Source of the DNA: Achromobacter sp. MYb9 | GTDB lineage: Bacteria > Pseudomonadota > Gammaproteobacteria > Burkholderiales > Burkholderiaceae_B | Assembly: GCF_002975275.1 (NCBI RefSeq) | Contig: NZ_PCOQ01000008.1 | Location: forward strand, 1-64,000 | Length of the DNA stretch: 64,000 nucleotides | Direction of reading: 5' to 3' | Shown here: positions 44,985 through 54,374 of the stretch, piece after piece | Layout: each line of letters starts with the position of its first letter | Position numbering within the stretch: position 1 is the stretch's first letter | The notes under the pieces: model-generated | Seen by the model: only the letters and a program-made list of their open reading frames with translations | Told to the model about the DNA's origin: nothing | Database searches by the model: none | Made by a program: the position numbers and the translations under genes

Positions 44985-46580
44985 TTAGAAGCCCACGGCC
45001 TGTCCGTCGCGGCGCGAGTCGGACGCCGCCACATAACCCCCTTGCGGCAGGCGGCAGATCAACTGGGCAGAGCCAAATTCCAGGCTGTCCACCGGCGCCA
45101 CTGCCACGTTATGTCCACGCGCGCGCAACGCGTCCACCACATCCGCCGGCAGGTGCGCTTCCACATTCACGACGGGGCCTTTCTCCACGCGGAAGCGCGG
45201 CGCGTCGCTCATGGCCTGCGGGTTCTGGCCGAACGCGGCCAGGCGCGTGACCATCTGCAGGTGACCCTGCGCCTGCATCGATCCGCCCATCACGCCGAAC
45301 GACATCAACGGCTGACCGCCACGCGTGACGAATGCGGGAATGATCGTGTGCATCGGCTTCTTGCGCGGCGCGACCTGATTGGCGTGGCCGGGCGTCAGCA
45401 CGAAATTCAGCCCACGGTTGTGCAGACTGATGCCGGTGCCGGGCACGACCACGCCCGAACCGAAGCCGTGATAGTTGGACTGGATGAACGACACCATCGT
45501 GCCGTCCGCGTCGGCCGTGGTCAGGTAGACCGTGCCGCCGGTGGCGGGCGTGCCTGCGGTGGGCACGCTGGCGCGGTCCATCGAGATCAGGCGCGCGCGT
45601 TCGGCCAGGTAGGCGCGATCGAGCAGGGCGGTGGCGTCGGTGCGCATGTGGCGCGGATCGGCGACATGGTGGTGCAGGTCGGCGAACGCCAGCTTCATCG
45701 CTTCGATGCTGACATGGTAGTAATCGGCGCTGTCGCGGCCCATGCCTTCCAGGTCGAACTGTTCAAGCATGCCCAGCGCCATCAGCGCCGAGATGCCTTG
45801 GCCGTTTGGCGGGATTTCGTGCAGTTCCACATCGCGGAACGACTGCGAAATGGGGGCGACCCATTCGGGGCGGTGTTCCGCCAGGTCGGTGGCGCATAGC
45901 GCTCCGCCGGTCTGGCTGGCAAAGTCCGTGATCTTGCGGGCGAGTTCGCCGCGGTAGAAGCTGTCGCCGCCGGTTTCGGCGATGTCGCGCAGCGTCTTGG
46001 CCTGGGCGGGGAAGCGCCACCATTCACCGGCCTGCGGAGCACGCCCTTGCGGCAGGAAGGCCTCGGCGAAGCCCGGCTCGTGGGCGAGCTTCGGCGCTTG
46101 GGTAGCCCATTGGCGCGCGATGGTGGGCGAGACGGGGAAGCCCTCTTCGGCGTAGCCAATGGCGGGTTCGAACAGTTTGGCGAACGGCAGTTTGCCGAAA
46201 CGCTCGGAAAGGGCCTTCCAGCCAGCGACCTGGCCGGGCACGGTAACCGTGCCCCAACCCGTGCCGGGCATGGCGTCGCGGCCATTGAAGTATTCAGGCG
46301 TCCATGCGGCCGGTGCGCAGCCGCTGGAGTTCAAGCCATGCAGGCGGCCGTCGTGCCAGACCAGCGCGAACATGTCGCCGCCGATCCCGTTCATGACGGG
46401 CTCGACGACGGTCAGGGCGATCGCGGTGGCAATGGCGCTGTCAACGGCATTGCCACCGGCCAGCAGCATGCGTAGTCCCGCCTGCGCAGCCAGCGGCTGG
46501 CTGGTCGCTACCGCATTCGCGGCCAGGACCGGCAATTTTCGGGAAGCGTACGGGAAAGACCAATCGAAGGGGGAGGACAT
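44985..46580 (-). CDS. ggt: gamma-glutamyltransferase family protein
   Basis: 531 aa Ntn-hydrolase precursor. The autocleavage nucleophile is Thr about 350 in ATGGTVYLTTADADGTM. The glycine-rich GGNAVDSAIATAIALTVVEP and GIGGDMFALVW blocks at the N-terminus and GVMGGSMQAQGHLQ near the C-terminus are typical. No signal peptide is seen, unlike E. coli Ggt, so it is probably cytoplasmic and may act as a glutaryl- or gamma-glutamyl-amide hydrolase. It lies downstream of a Bug binding protein on the same strand (25 bp). Confidence 0.87.
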   Translation of the reverse strand: MSSPFDWSFPYASRKLPVLAANAVATSQPLAAQAGLRMLLAGGNAVDSAIATAIALTVVEPVMNGIGGDMFALVWHDGRLHGLNSSGCAPAAWTPEYFNGRDAMPGTGWGTVTVPGQVAGWKALSERFGKLPFAKLFEPAIGYAEEGFPVSPTIARQWATQAPKLAHEPGFAEAFLPQGRAPQAGEWWRFPAQAKTLRDIAETGGDSFYRGELARKITDFASQTGGALCATDLAEHRPEWVAPISQSFRDVELHEIPPNGQGISALMALGMLEQFDLEGMGRDSADYYHVSIEAMKLAFADLHHHVADPRHMRTDATALLDRAYLAERARLISMDRASVPTAGTPATGGTVYLTTADADGTMVSFIQSNYHGFGSGVVVPGTGISLHNRGLNFVLTPGHANQVAPRKKPMHTIIPAFVTRGGQPLMSFGVMGGSMQAQGHLQMVTRLAAFGQNPQAMSDAPRFRVEKGPVVNVEAHLPADVVDALRARGHNVAVAPVDSLEFGSAQLICRLPQGGYVAASDSRRDGQAVGF

Positions 46581-46604
46581 GGATGCTGGAACTCGTAGAA
46601 AGGG

Positions 46605-47591
46605 TTACTGCGGGGTGATGCCGGCTTGGTCGATCAGTTGCTTGGTGCGCGGGATTTCGGCCTTGATGAAGGCGGCGAATTCCTCGCGGCTGCCACCGCG
46701 CGGTTCAGCGCCAGCTTCGGCGAGCTTACCGCGCAATGCCGGATCGGCCAGCACCTTGTTCACCGCCCGGTTCAGTTTGTCGAGGATGGGCGCGGGCGTG
46801 CCTTCGGGGGCGACCAGGCCGTACCACGGGGCGATGTCGTAGCCGGCGTAGCCTTGTTCGGCGATGGTGGGAATGTTCGGGGCCAGCGCCGAGCGCTGCG
46901 AATTGGACATGCCCAGCGCCAGCAGCGAACCGCTCTTGACCTGCGGCAGGCCGGTCATGATGGTGTCGAAGTACATCGACACCTGGCCGGAGAGCAGCGC
47001 CGGAATGGCTTCGCCCGCGCCTTTGTACGGCACGTGGAGGATATCGATGCCGGCGATGGACTTGAGCATTTCGCCCGCCATGTGCGAGGTCGTGCCGGTG
47101 CCGAACGAGGCGTAAGTCAACTTGCCCGGATTGGCGCGCGCGTAGGCGACCATTTCGGGCAGGGTCTTGAACGGCTGCTGGGGATTGGCCAGCAGAATGT
47201 TGGGTGTGTAGGCCACCATGGACACCAGCGCGAAGGCGTCGGGGTTGTAGGCCAGGCGCTTCTGCAGGAACCGGTTGGTGACGACGGCGGCCGGGCCGCC
47301 CATCAGCAGCGTGTAGCCATCCGGCGCGGAGCGGGCCACCGAGGCGCTACCGATCGCAGCCGCGGCGCCCGGACGGGCTTCCACGACGAAGGGCTGGCCC
47401 AGTTCCGTGGCCAGCGCTGCGCCCAATTGGCGAGAGATCAGGTCGGTGGCGGAACCTGCCTGGAAGGGTACGACGATGCGCACGGGATGCTGCGGCCAGT
47501 CGGTGGCGGGGGCGCTTGCTTGCGCGCCGGCTTGGGCCGCGAACGCGACGGCGGCGACGCCGGCCAGCGTCCGGATGAGACGAAATTTCAT
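46605..47591 (-). CDS. Bug/TctC-family periplasmic binding protein
   Basis: 328 aa. Signal peptide (RTLAGVAAVAFAAQAGAQA), then the Bug opening PVRIVVPFQAGSATDLISRQ and the GADGAAIGSAS-like loop, YASFGTGTTSHMAGEMLKS and HVPYKGAGEAIPALLSGQV. Bug proteins are the extracytoplasmic receptors of tripartite tricarboxylate transporters; most, like this one, are encoded without the membrane subunits and serve as sensors or receptors. Operon with ggt; a divergent GntR regulator lies upstream. Confidence 0.9.
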   Translation of the reverse strand: MKFRLIRTLAGVAAVAFAAQAGAQASAPATDWPQHPVRIVVPFQAGSATDLISRQLGAALATELGQPFVVEARPGAAAAIGSASVARSAPDGYTLLMGGPAAVVTNRFLQKRLAYNPDAFALVSMVAYTPNILLANPQQPFKTLPEMVAYARANPGKLTYASFGTGTTSHMAGEMLKSIAGIDILHVPYKGAGEAIPALLSGQVSMYFDTIMTGLPQVKSGSLLALGMSNSQRSALAPNIPTIAEQGYAGYDIAPWYGLVAPEGTPAPILDKLNRAVNKVLADPALRGKLAEAGAEPRGGSREEFAAFIKAEIPRTKQLIDQAGITPQ

Positions 47592-47806
47592 GGATTCCCC
47601 TTGATCGCGTGATGGAAAACAAATGCTGCCGGGCGGGTCTGCCGCCCGTTCCGGCGTGTCGGACGCATGGAAGCGCCCTCCGGAGACGATTAGACGGGAA
47701 GGCTGCTGGCCAGACTATTGGTGTTTGCATCCATGGATCACTGGATCCAGTTTGTGTTATTTTTGCGTTTATCTATCATGGCGGCTTTCCAAGCCCGGGG
47801 ACCACG

Positions 47807-48463
47807 ATGCTGCAATTTCAAAAGACAGCGATCAGCGCCGAAGACGAGGCGTACCTGCATTTGCAGCGCGAGATCCGCCTGGGCCGCTATGCGCCCGGGC
47901 AGCGCCTGGTGCCCGACGTCGTCGCCAGCGAGATCGGCACCAGCCGCATGCCGGTGCGGGGCGCCTTGCGCCGCTTGGCGTCCGAAGGCCTGGTGGAAAT
48001 CCGCGCCAACCGCGGCGCCGTGGTGCGCGGACTGAACCAGCAGGAAATGCTGGAAGTCTTTGAAATGCGGTCCGTGCTGGAAGGCTTGGCCATGCGCAAC
48101 GCCGTGCTGCATATGAATGCCGAGCACATCCGCCGCCTGTCCAATTTGCTAGACCAGTTGGAGCAGGGCTCGGGCGATTACCTGGACTGGACCACCGCGC
48201 ACCGCGAATTCCATGAATACCTGTGCGGCTTCTGCCAGCAGCCACGCCTGCTGCGCCAGCTCTCGGAGCTGCATTCCGTGGTGGAGCCTTACATGCGCTT
48301 ATGGGCGGCGCAGCCCGGCCGTGTGTTGCGCGTGCGCGAATCGCATCAGGAATTGATCGACGCGCTGCAGACCCGCGACCCCGACCGCTGCGAGGCCGCC
48401 ATGCGCCAGCACGTCCTGAATACGGTTCCCGCTTTGCAGGCGTTCCTGGAACAGGCGGCCTGA
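47807..48463 (+). CDS. GntR/FadR-type regulator
   Basis: 218 aa from the ATG at 47807. N-terminal winged HTH (SEIGTSRMPVRGALRRLASE, GLVEIRANRGAVVRG) and a C-terminal FCD-type all-helical sensor domain with the acidic/His ligand positions (EMRSVLEGLAMRNAV, TAHREFHEYL). Divergent from the Bug/ggt pair across 215 bp, so it probably controls them. Confidence 0.87.
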   Translation: MLQFQKTAISAEDEAYLHLQREIRLGRYAPGQRLVPDVVASEIGTSRMPVRGALRRLASEGLVEIRANRGAVVRGLNQQEMLEVFEMRSVLEGLAMRNAVLHMNAEHIRRLSNLLDQLEQGSGDYLDWTTAHREFHEYLCGFCQQPRLLRQLSELHSVVEPYMRLWAAQPGRVLRVRESHQELIDALQTRDPDRCEAAMRQHVLNTVPALQAFLEQAA

Positions 48464-48489
48464 CAGCGGGGCCTGACCGCGCGGCCTGC

Positions 48490-49377
48490 TCAGGCCTCGT
48501 TCAACCGAACATCCACGGGCTTTTTGCGGCGGAACTTCATTTCGCTGGCCAGCACCCCGGCCACGATCAGCGCGGCGCCCACAAGCGCCAATGCGGGTAG
48601 CCGGTCGCCCGCCAGGCGGCCGACGATGCCGCCCCAGACTGGCTCGCCTGCGTAGATGACCGTGGCGCGCGTGGGCGACACGGATTTCTGGGCCCAGTTC
48701 ATCGTCAACTGAATCACGGCGCTGGCCAGGCCCAGGCCGATGGCGGCGCCGGCCCACAGCCACGAGAATGCGGGAATCGACTCCCCCAGCACTGGCATCA
48801 GTGCAAAAGACACCAGCCCGGCCGTCAACAGCTGCACCGCGGTGACGCGGCGGCTATCCACGCGTTTGGCGAACAGCCCGATCAGAATGATCTCGGCGGC
48901 AATCGCCACGGCACCCGCCAAGGTAGCGACTTCGCCCGGGCTGAAGCTCAGCGAGCCTGCTTCGGGGCCGGCCAGCAGGACCAGGCCGGTGAACGCCAGC
49001 GCCACGCCGATCCAGCTCATCAGGCCGGGAGGGCGCCTCAGCACGGCCCACTGCAGCAGCGGCACGATCGGCACGTACAAGGCGGTGATGAACGCGGATT
49101 GGCTGCTGGTAATGGTGCGCAGGCCATGCGTTTGAAGGTAGTAGCCCAGGAACAAGGCGCAACCGATGGCGATGCCGGCGCCGACTTCAAACCGGGTGAT
49201 CGCCATCATGTGCTTGCGGAACAGCAGCATCGTCACCAGCCCGGCAATGGTGAATCGCACGCCTACGAAGAACAGCGGTCCGCTATGCTGCATGGCGATG
49301 TGAATGATGAGGAATGTGCTGCCCCACAGCATGGTGACCAGCACCAGGGCGATTTCCTGGCGCGTCAGGGCGAACAT
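48490..49377 (-). CDS. EamA/DMT-family transporter
   Basis: 295 aa from the ATG at 49377 (a TTG at 49407 adds ten residues). Ten hydrophobic segments in two EamA repeats: the first with LVTMLWGSTFLIIHIAMQHS, the second ending in SPTRATVIYAGEPVWGGIVG. Exports or imports small metabolites, often amino acids. It is divergent from an XRE-cupin regulator 43 bp away, the usual pairing for metabolite efflux. Confidence 0.87.
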   Translation of the reverse strand: MFALTRQEIALVLVTMLWGSTFLIIHIAMQHSGPLFFVGVRFTIAGLVTMLLFRKHMMAITRFEVGAGIAIGCALFLGYYLQTHGLRTITSSQSAFITALYVPIVPLLQWAVLRRPPGLMSWIGVALAFTGLVLLAGPEAGSLSFSPGEVATLAGAVAIAAEIILIGLFAKRVDSRRVTAVQLLTAGLVSFALMPVLGESIPAFSWLWAGAAIGLGLASAVIQLTMNWAQKSVSPTRATVIYAGEPVWGGIVGRLAGDRLPALALVGAALIVAGVLASEMKFRRKKPVDVRLNEA

Positions 49378-49420
49378 CGATGTCTTGGGCGGCACGATTG
49401 ACTTCAATAGCTACGAAATT

Positions 49421-49990
49421 ATGAGCAATATACTGCACATTACGCCTACGGGCAGCGATGTTCTGACGCATGTGGGCGCCAACTTGCGGCGGATCCGCAA
49501 GCAGGCCGGGCTGAGCCAGACGAATCTGGCCGATGCGTCGGGCATCAGCCGGCGCATGATCGCGGGGGTGGAGGCCGGAACGGCCAACATCAGTCTGTCC
49601 AGCCTGGATAAATTGGCCGGCGCGCTAGGCGTGGGCTTCGTGGACCTGGTCAGCGACCCCCACCGCGAACGCCGCCGCATCGAGGCCATGGCCTGGCGCG
49701 GCAAACAGGCCGGCAGCCAGGCGGTACTGCTGGGCGCCGCCCCGGCAAGTTGCGAGGCGCAGTTGTGGATCTGGACGCTGGCGCCCGGTGAACACTATCT
49801 GGCCGAGCCCGACCCGGACGGGTGGCACGAAATGGTCTATGTGATTGAGGGCGCGCTGCGGCTGGAATTGTCCGGCGTGCCGCAATCCGTCGCCGCCGAT
49901 GATTTCGCCATCTACAGCAGCGCGCAGCCTTACGCGTATTTCAACGATGGCGACGCGCGTGTGCGCTTCATGCGCAACGTGCTTCGATAA
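49421..49990 (+). CDS. XRE-family regulator with cupin domain
   Basis: 189 aa. HTH residues about 16-70 (NLRRIRKQAGLSQTNLADAS, SRRMIAGVEAGTANISLSSL), then a small cupin with EMVYVIEGALRLELSG. The ATG at 49421 gives the normal length; the upstream frame overlaps the divergent transporter gene. Likely regulates the EamA gene. Confidence 0.87.
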   Translation: MSNILHITPTGSDVLTHVGANLRRIRKQAGLSQTNLADASGISRRMIAGVEAGTANISLSSLDKLAGALGVGFVDLVSDPHRERRRIEAMAWRGKQAGSQAVLLGAAPASCEAQLWIWTLAPGEHYLAEPDPDGWHEMVYVIEGALRLELSGVPQSVAADDFAIYSSAQPYAYFNDGDARVRFMRNVLR

Positions 49991-50222
49991 CACGTCCGGT
50001 GACCGAACCGGAATAGGGGTGCAACCGCCATGACGCGCATCGCCGGCATATTGCCAGGAGTAATATGTCGCGTCCGGCGGCGTATGTCACCGGCCAAGAA
50101 CAAGCCGTTTGGCGCCTGGCCCTTTCCACCCGTGTCGATAGCGGATTCCTTCCGCGCTTCCCCTGCGGTGTCTGCAAGCCTTGGCGCATGAGCGGCCATA
50201 AGAAGACATCGAGGAGAAGCAC

Positions 50223-51485
50223 TTGGACAAGCAAGAGTCGGGCGGCTGGTATTTCGGCTGGAACATCGTCGGCGCCGCCGCGGTACTCACCCTGTTGACC
50301 GTCGGCCTGCGCATGGGCATCGGGCCGTTCTTCCTGCCGATGGCGGACGGGCTGGGATTCTCGCGCAGCCTGCTGTCGGGCATCGTCGCCGTCGGCATGC
50401 TGTGTTACGGGCTTGCCATGCCGCTGGCCGGTTATCTCGTCAGCACGCGCGGCACCCGGTTCGTGCTGCTGACCGGCACCGCCATCGTCGTGGCGTCGTC
50501 CTTGTGGACGGTGTTCGCGCGGGGGCCCATCGAATTCCTGCTGTCGTTCGGCGTGGCGCTGTCCGTCGGGCTGGCCTTCACCAGCCCCGTGGCGCTGACG
50601 CCCGTGATCAGCCGCTGGTTCACCCGCCAACGCGGCATGGCGCTGTTCTTCCTGTCCACCGGATCGATGGCGGGCATTGCCCTGATGACGCCCACCCTGA
50701 CGTTCGCGATCGCCGCCGTGGGCTGGAAGGAAACGCTGCTGGCCTTTTCCGTGCTGTTCGCCTTGCTGACCGTGCCGGTCGCGCTTTTCATCATGCGCGA
50801 CTCGGCGCCAGAGCATACGGACCTGCTGCCGCACCAGATCATGGACGCCAAGCCGTCCGCCAAGCCTGCGGCCCGCGGCCCGGCGCCGAACGTGCGCGAC
50901 GCGTTGCGCACGCTGCCGTTCTGGCAAGTGGCGTTGGGGCTGTTCGCCTGTGGCTACAGCATGAACCTGCTGGGCACGCATGGCATGCCGATGCTGATGG
51001 ACCATGGCTTTGACGCCACCACCAGCTCTTTGGGCATCGGCCTGATCGGCCTGGTCGCCATCTTCAGCACGCTGGTACTGGGGCGCATGTCCGATCAGGT
51101 CGAGCGGCGCAACATCCTGGCCGCCATCTATCTGGTTCGCGGGCTGGGTTTCTTCGCGCTGGTCATGGTGGGGGCGCACTGGGAGTTGTACGCCGCGGCC
51201 ACCATCGGCGGCATCGTCTGGGCGGGCAGCATCGCCTTGTCGTCGGCGATCCTGGCCGACGTCTACGGCATCCGCCTGGTGGGGGTGCTGTATGGCCTGA
51301 CGTATCTGGGCCACCAGGTGGGTGGCATGATCAGTTCGTGGCTGGGCGGGTGGGCGTTCGATACCTTCCACACCCATTGGGTCGCCTTCGGGTCGGCAGG
51401 CGTGTTGTTGCTGCTGGCCGCGGCGATTTCCCTGCGGCTGCCGGGGAGCGGCCTTGCGCGCGCGCCGGCAGCCGTGGGGCGCTGA
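50223..51485 (+). CDS. MFS transporter
   Basis: 420 aa with 12 membrane helices, family of oxalate/formate-like and monocarboxylate MFS proteins (GWYFGWNIVGAAAVLTLLTV at the start, GSIALSSAILADVYGIRLVG late). The TTG at 50223 follows GAGGAGAAG and gives the expected hydrophilic leader. Convergent with the HIBADH-family gene (1 bp gap). Substrate probably an organic anion, not determined. Confidence 0.85.
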   Translation: MDKQESGGWYFGWNIVGAAAVLTLLTVGLRMGIGPFFLPMADGLGFSRSLLSGIVAVGMLCYGLAMPLAGYLVSTRGTRFVLLTGTAIVVASSLWTVFARGPIEFLLSFGVALSVGLAFTSPVALTPVISRWFTRQRGMALFFLSTGSMAGIALMTPTLTFAIAAVGWKETLLAFSVLFALLTVPVALFIMRDSAPEHTDLLPHQIMDAKPSAKPAARGPAPNVRDALRTLPFWQVALGLFACGYSMNLLGTHGMPMLMDHGFDATTSSLGIGLIGLVAIFSTLVLGRMSDQVERRNILAAIYLVRGLGFFALVMVGAHWELYAAATIGGIVWAGSIALSSAILADVYGIRLVGVLYGLTYLGHQVGGMISSWLGGWAFDTFHTHWVAFGSAGVLLLLAAAISLRLPGSGLARAPAAVGR

Positions 51486-51486
51486 C

Positions 51487-52359
51487 TTAGCGGTCTTTCA
51501 GCAGCGAGACCAGTTCGGGCACGTAGCGCTCGCCACCGCCTTGCGTGACGGCCTGGTCGAACGTGTGCTGCACGGCGGCGCCGATTTCGCGCACGGCGCC
51601 GGCTTCCGCCGCCATCGTGTTGTAGTAGGACAAGTCCTTCTGCGCGTTCGACATGAAGAAGCGCAGCGACGACGGGTCCTGTTCCAGCAGGTACGGCTTG
51701 ATGCGCTCCAGCGCCACGCCGCCGCCGCCGCCCTTGGCCAGCACGTCGGCGAACACGGCCGGGTCGATGTCGGAACGCAGCGCGCAGGCGGCCGCTTCCG
51801 ACAGCAAGGCCACCACGCCCAGCGACACGTAGTTGTGCAACAGCTTCATGCGGTGGCCTGCGCCCACCGGGCCGGCGTGCGTGATGTTCTCGGCAAAGCA
51901 GGCCAGGATCGGCTTGCACTCTTCGAACAAGGCGGCGTCACCGCCCACCAGCAGGTTCAACCGGCCTTCAGCGGCTTCCTTCGGGGTGCGCGTCATCGGC
52001 GCGTCCAGGAAGCGGCCGCCGGATTCGGTCACGGCCTGCGCCACCTTCACGGTGGACGAGGGGATGGCGGTCGAGCAATCGATGATCACGGTGCCAGGGC
52101 GCAGGCCTTCCAGCACGCCGCCGGCGGACAGCAGTACGGCTTCCACCTGCGGGCTGCCGGTCACGCACAGGATGATCACGTCCGACGCTGCGGCCAGGGC
52201 GGCGCCGCTGGCCACGCTGGTCGCGCCTGCGGCCTTCAGGGCGTCCAGGGGCTGGTTGCCCGGGTGCTCAAGGACGGTGAGGGTGTGACCATGCTTGACC
52301 AGATTGCTTGCAATGCCGTGGCCCATGAGGCCGATACCAACCATGCCGACTTTCGCCAT
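51487..52359 (-). CDS. 3-hydroxyisobutyrate dehydrogenase-family oxidoreductase
   Basis: 290 aa beta-hydroxyacid dehydrogenase. NAD(P) motif VGMVGIGLMGHGIASNLVKH, substrate-binding DAPMTRTPKEAAEGRLNLLV (DAPV/M-type), and catalytic Lys in GAGHRMKLLHNYVSLG. Relatives use 3-hydroxyisobutyrate, tartronate semialdehyde or glyoxylate-type substrates; the actual one is open. Confidence 0.87.
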   Translation of the reverse strand: MAKVGMVGIGLMGHGIASNLVKHGHTLTVLEHPGNQPLDALKAAGATSVASGAALAAASDVIILCVTGSPQVEAVLLSAGGVLEGLRPGTVIIDCSTAIPSSTVKVAQAVTESGGRFLDAPMTRTPKEAAEGRLNLLVGGDAALFEECKPILACFAENITHAGPVGAGHRMKLLHNYVSLGVVALLSEAAACALRSDIDPAVFADVLAKGGGGGVALERIKPYLLEQDPSSLRFFMSNAQKDLSYYNTMAAEAGAVREIGAAVQHTFDQAVTQGGGERYVPELVSLLKDR

Positions 52360-52541
52360 CTTCCACTGCTCCTGCCATGTATAGGGATGTGTTGTGGCGT
52401 AAATCTTACTCCGTCTTCCGGGGGCGGCGGCAGGCCGCGACGCAGGCCTCGCCGGCCGCGGGCTTCTTTGCGATACTGCGGCGTACTCCCTACTATTCCG
52501 ACCCCTTCAGGATCCGAACCCGATCCATTTCGCGAGCGTCC

Positions 52542-52970
52542 ATGGCAGATACCATTCCTTCGGGCTACGAGCCCTGGCAGCCCAGTAGCCCCTTCATGAC
52601 CCATCTGGCCGAACTTGGCGCGTTATACCGGCACAGCGCAGATTCGGTCCTGGCCATGCGCGTGGGGCAGGCCCACACCAACATGCACGCCATCGCGCAC
52701 GGCGGGCTGCTGGCCACGTTGGCCGACAGCGCCCTGGGCTTCACGATCGCGCAGCAAGCGCAGGTGTCGGTGGTGACGGTGCAGATGTCAGTGGAATTCC
52801 TGAACCCGGTCAAGCCCGGTGACTGGCTTGAAGCGCACGTGCGCATCGACAAGCAGGGCAAGCGGCTGATCTATGCGACGTGCCTGCTGCAGGTGGCCGG
52901 GCGCGTCATGCTGAAGGCCAACGCGGTGTTCGCCGTGCGCGCGTCGTCGACACCCGCTTCCGACGGCTAG
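52542..52970 (+). CDS. PaaI-family hotdog thioesterase
   Basis: 142 aa hotdog-fold acyl-CoA thioesterase. The HGGLLATLADSALGFTIAQQ segment holds the catalytic HGG...D pattern, followed by VQMSVEFLNPVKPGDWLEAH. Such enzymes hydrolyse aryl- or medium-chain acyl-CoA. It is followed by a strong inverted repeat and then a CoA-transferase gene. Confidence 0.87.
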   Translation: MADTIPSGYEPWQPSSPFMTHLAELGALYRHSADSVLAMRVGQAHTNMHAIAHGGLLATLADSALGFTIAQQAQVSVVTVQMSVEFLNPVKPGDWLEAHVRIDKQGKRLIYATCLLQVAGRVMLKANAVFAVRASSTPASDG

Positions 52971-53005
52971 GCAATCTGGCCGTGCGGTCTGCACGGCGTC
53001 TTCCC

Positions 53006-53111
53006 TTGAATGTTTCGAACGCTGCGTTCGCGCTTTTTGAACGCGCGGCGTGTCCCCCTGGGCACGCGCACCGTTTTGAAATTCCGCGAACGCAGCGTTC
53101 GAAACATTCAA
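53006..53111. repeat. 27-bp perfect inverted repeat
   Basis: 53006-53032 is the exact reverse complement of 53085-53111, separated by 52 nt. Each arm contains its own near-palindrome, CGAACGC and GCGTTCG around one base. It lies between two same-strand genes. Candidates are a REP/BIME-like element, a small non-autonomous mobile element or a strong hairpin terminator. Confidence 0.85.
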
Positions 53112-53172
53112 CTCCTCGTGATGCAGGGCCGCTGACATAATTTTTAAAAAAGCGGCTGATCACGGAGACACT

Positions 53173-54354
53173 ATGCTTCACAACGCCTTGCGCGGCGTCA
53201 AAGTCGTGGACTTGTCGCGCATCCTTGCGGGCCCTTGGTGCACGCAGAACCTGTCGGACCTCGGCGCCGAAGTCATCAAGATCGAACATCCGGAACGCGG
53301 AGACGACACGCGCGGCTGGGGGCCTCCCGACTTGCGGTCGGGCGACGGCGGCGCGTCCATGTCGGCTTATTTCATGGCCTGCAACCGCGGCAAACATTCC
53401 GTCGCAATCGACTTCGCATCGGAAGCGGGCGCGGCCCGCGTGCGAGAACTGGTCGCCGACGCGGACATCCTGGTCGAAAACTACAAGGCAGGCGGACTGC
53501 GCAAGTACGGGCTGGACTACGCCTCGCTTGCCCGCATCAATCCGCGCCTGATCTACCTGTCCATCACCGGGTACGGCCAGTCCGGTCCCATGGCCGGAAA
53601 GCCGGGATACGACTACGTGTTTCAGGGCATGGGTGGATTGATGAGCTACACCGGGCAACCGGATGGCACGCCCGGCGCCGGCCCGCTGCGCACGGGGGTT
53701 GCCGTCGTGGACCTGATGACGGGGATGTACGCCACGTCCGCCGTGCTGGCAGCCTTGCGCCAGCGCGATCAGACGGGGCAAGGCATGCCGCTGGATATCT
53801 GCCTGCTTGATGTCGCGGTGGCCCTGAATGCCAACCAGGGCGCCAATTACCTCGTCTCCGGCGTGGCGCCCAAGCGCAGCGGCAACGCGCATCCGAACTG
53901 CGCGCCTTACGAAGTGTTCGCGTGCGCCGACGGCCACTTGATTCTGGCGATCGGCAACGACGGCCAGTTCGCGCGCTTCTGTGGCGTGGTCGGGCATCCC
54001 GAATGGGCCGCCGATGCGCGCTATGTCACCAACAGCGCGCGCCTGATGAACATGGACAGCCTGCGTCCGCAGGTCGCCGCCACGTTGGCCACCGCGCCGC
54101 GCCAGCGCTGGACCGATGCGTTCGACGACGCCGGCGTGCCATGGGGGCCGATCCACACGCTGGACGAAGTCTTCGCGCATCCACAGGTGCTGCATCGGGA
54201 ACTGCTTCAGACCACCACGCATCCCGTGCTGGGCGAGATGCGGCTGGTGCGCAATCCGCTATTGGCCGGCACGCCGGCCAGCGCATTGGGCGCGGCGCCG
54301 CCTTTGCTGGGCGAACACACGGACGCGGTGCTGACGCGGCCGTCCACGATTTGA
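53173..54354 (+). CDS. CaiB/BaiF (class III) CoA transferase
   Basis: 393 aa. Family opening with LSRILAGPWCTQNLSDLGAE and VIKIEHPERGDDTRGWGPP, then the TGYGQSGPMAGKPGYDYVFQ motif. The catalytic Asp is probably D180 in VAVVDLMTGMYA. Transfers CoA between organic acids to activate a substrate for breakdown. It forms a run with a Bug binding protein and an enoyl-CoA hydratase, which together suggest uptake, activation and hydration of one carboxylic acid. Confidence 0.9.
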   Translation: MLHNALRGVKVVDLSRILAGPWCTQNLSDLGAEVIKIEHPERGDDTRGWGPPDLRSGDGGASMSAYFMACNRGKHSVAIDFASEAGAARVRELVADADILVENYKAGGLRKYGLDYASLARINPRLIYLSITGYGQSGPMAGKPGYDYVFQGMGGLMSYTGQPDGTPGAGPLRTGVAVVDLMTGMYATSAVLAALRQRDQTGQGMPLDICLLDVAVALNANQGANYLVSGVAPKRSGNAHPNCAPYEVFACADGHLILAIGNDGQFARFCGVVGHPEWAADARYVTNSARLMNMDSLRPQVAATLATAPRQRWTDAFDDAGVPWGPIHTLDEVFAHPQVLHRELLQTTTHPVLGEMRLVRNPLLAGTPASALGAAPPLLGEHTDAVLTRPSTI

Positions 54355-54374
54355 ACTACCCCGAGGAGACAACA

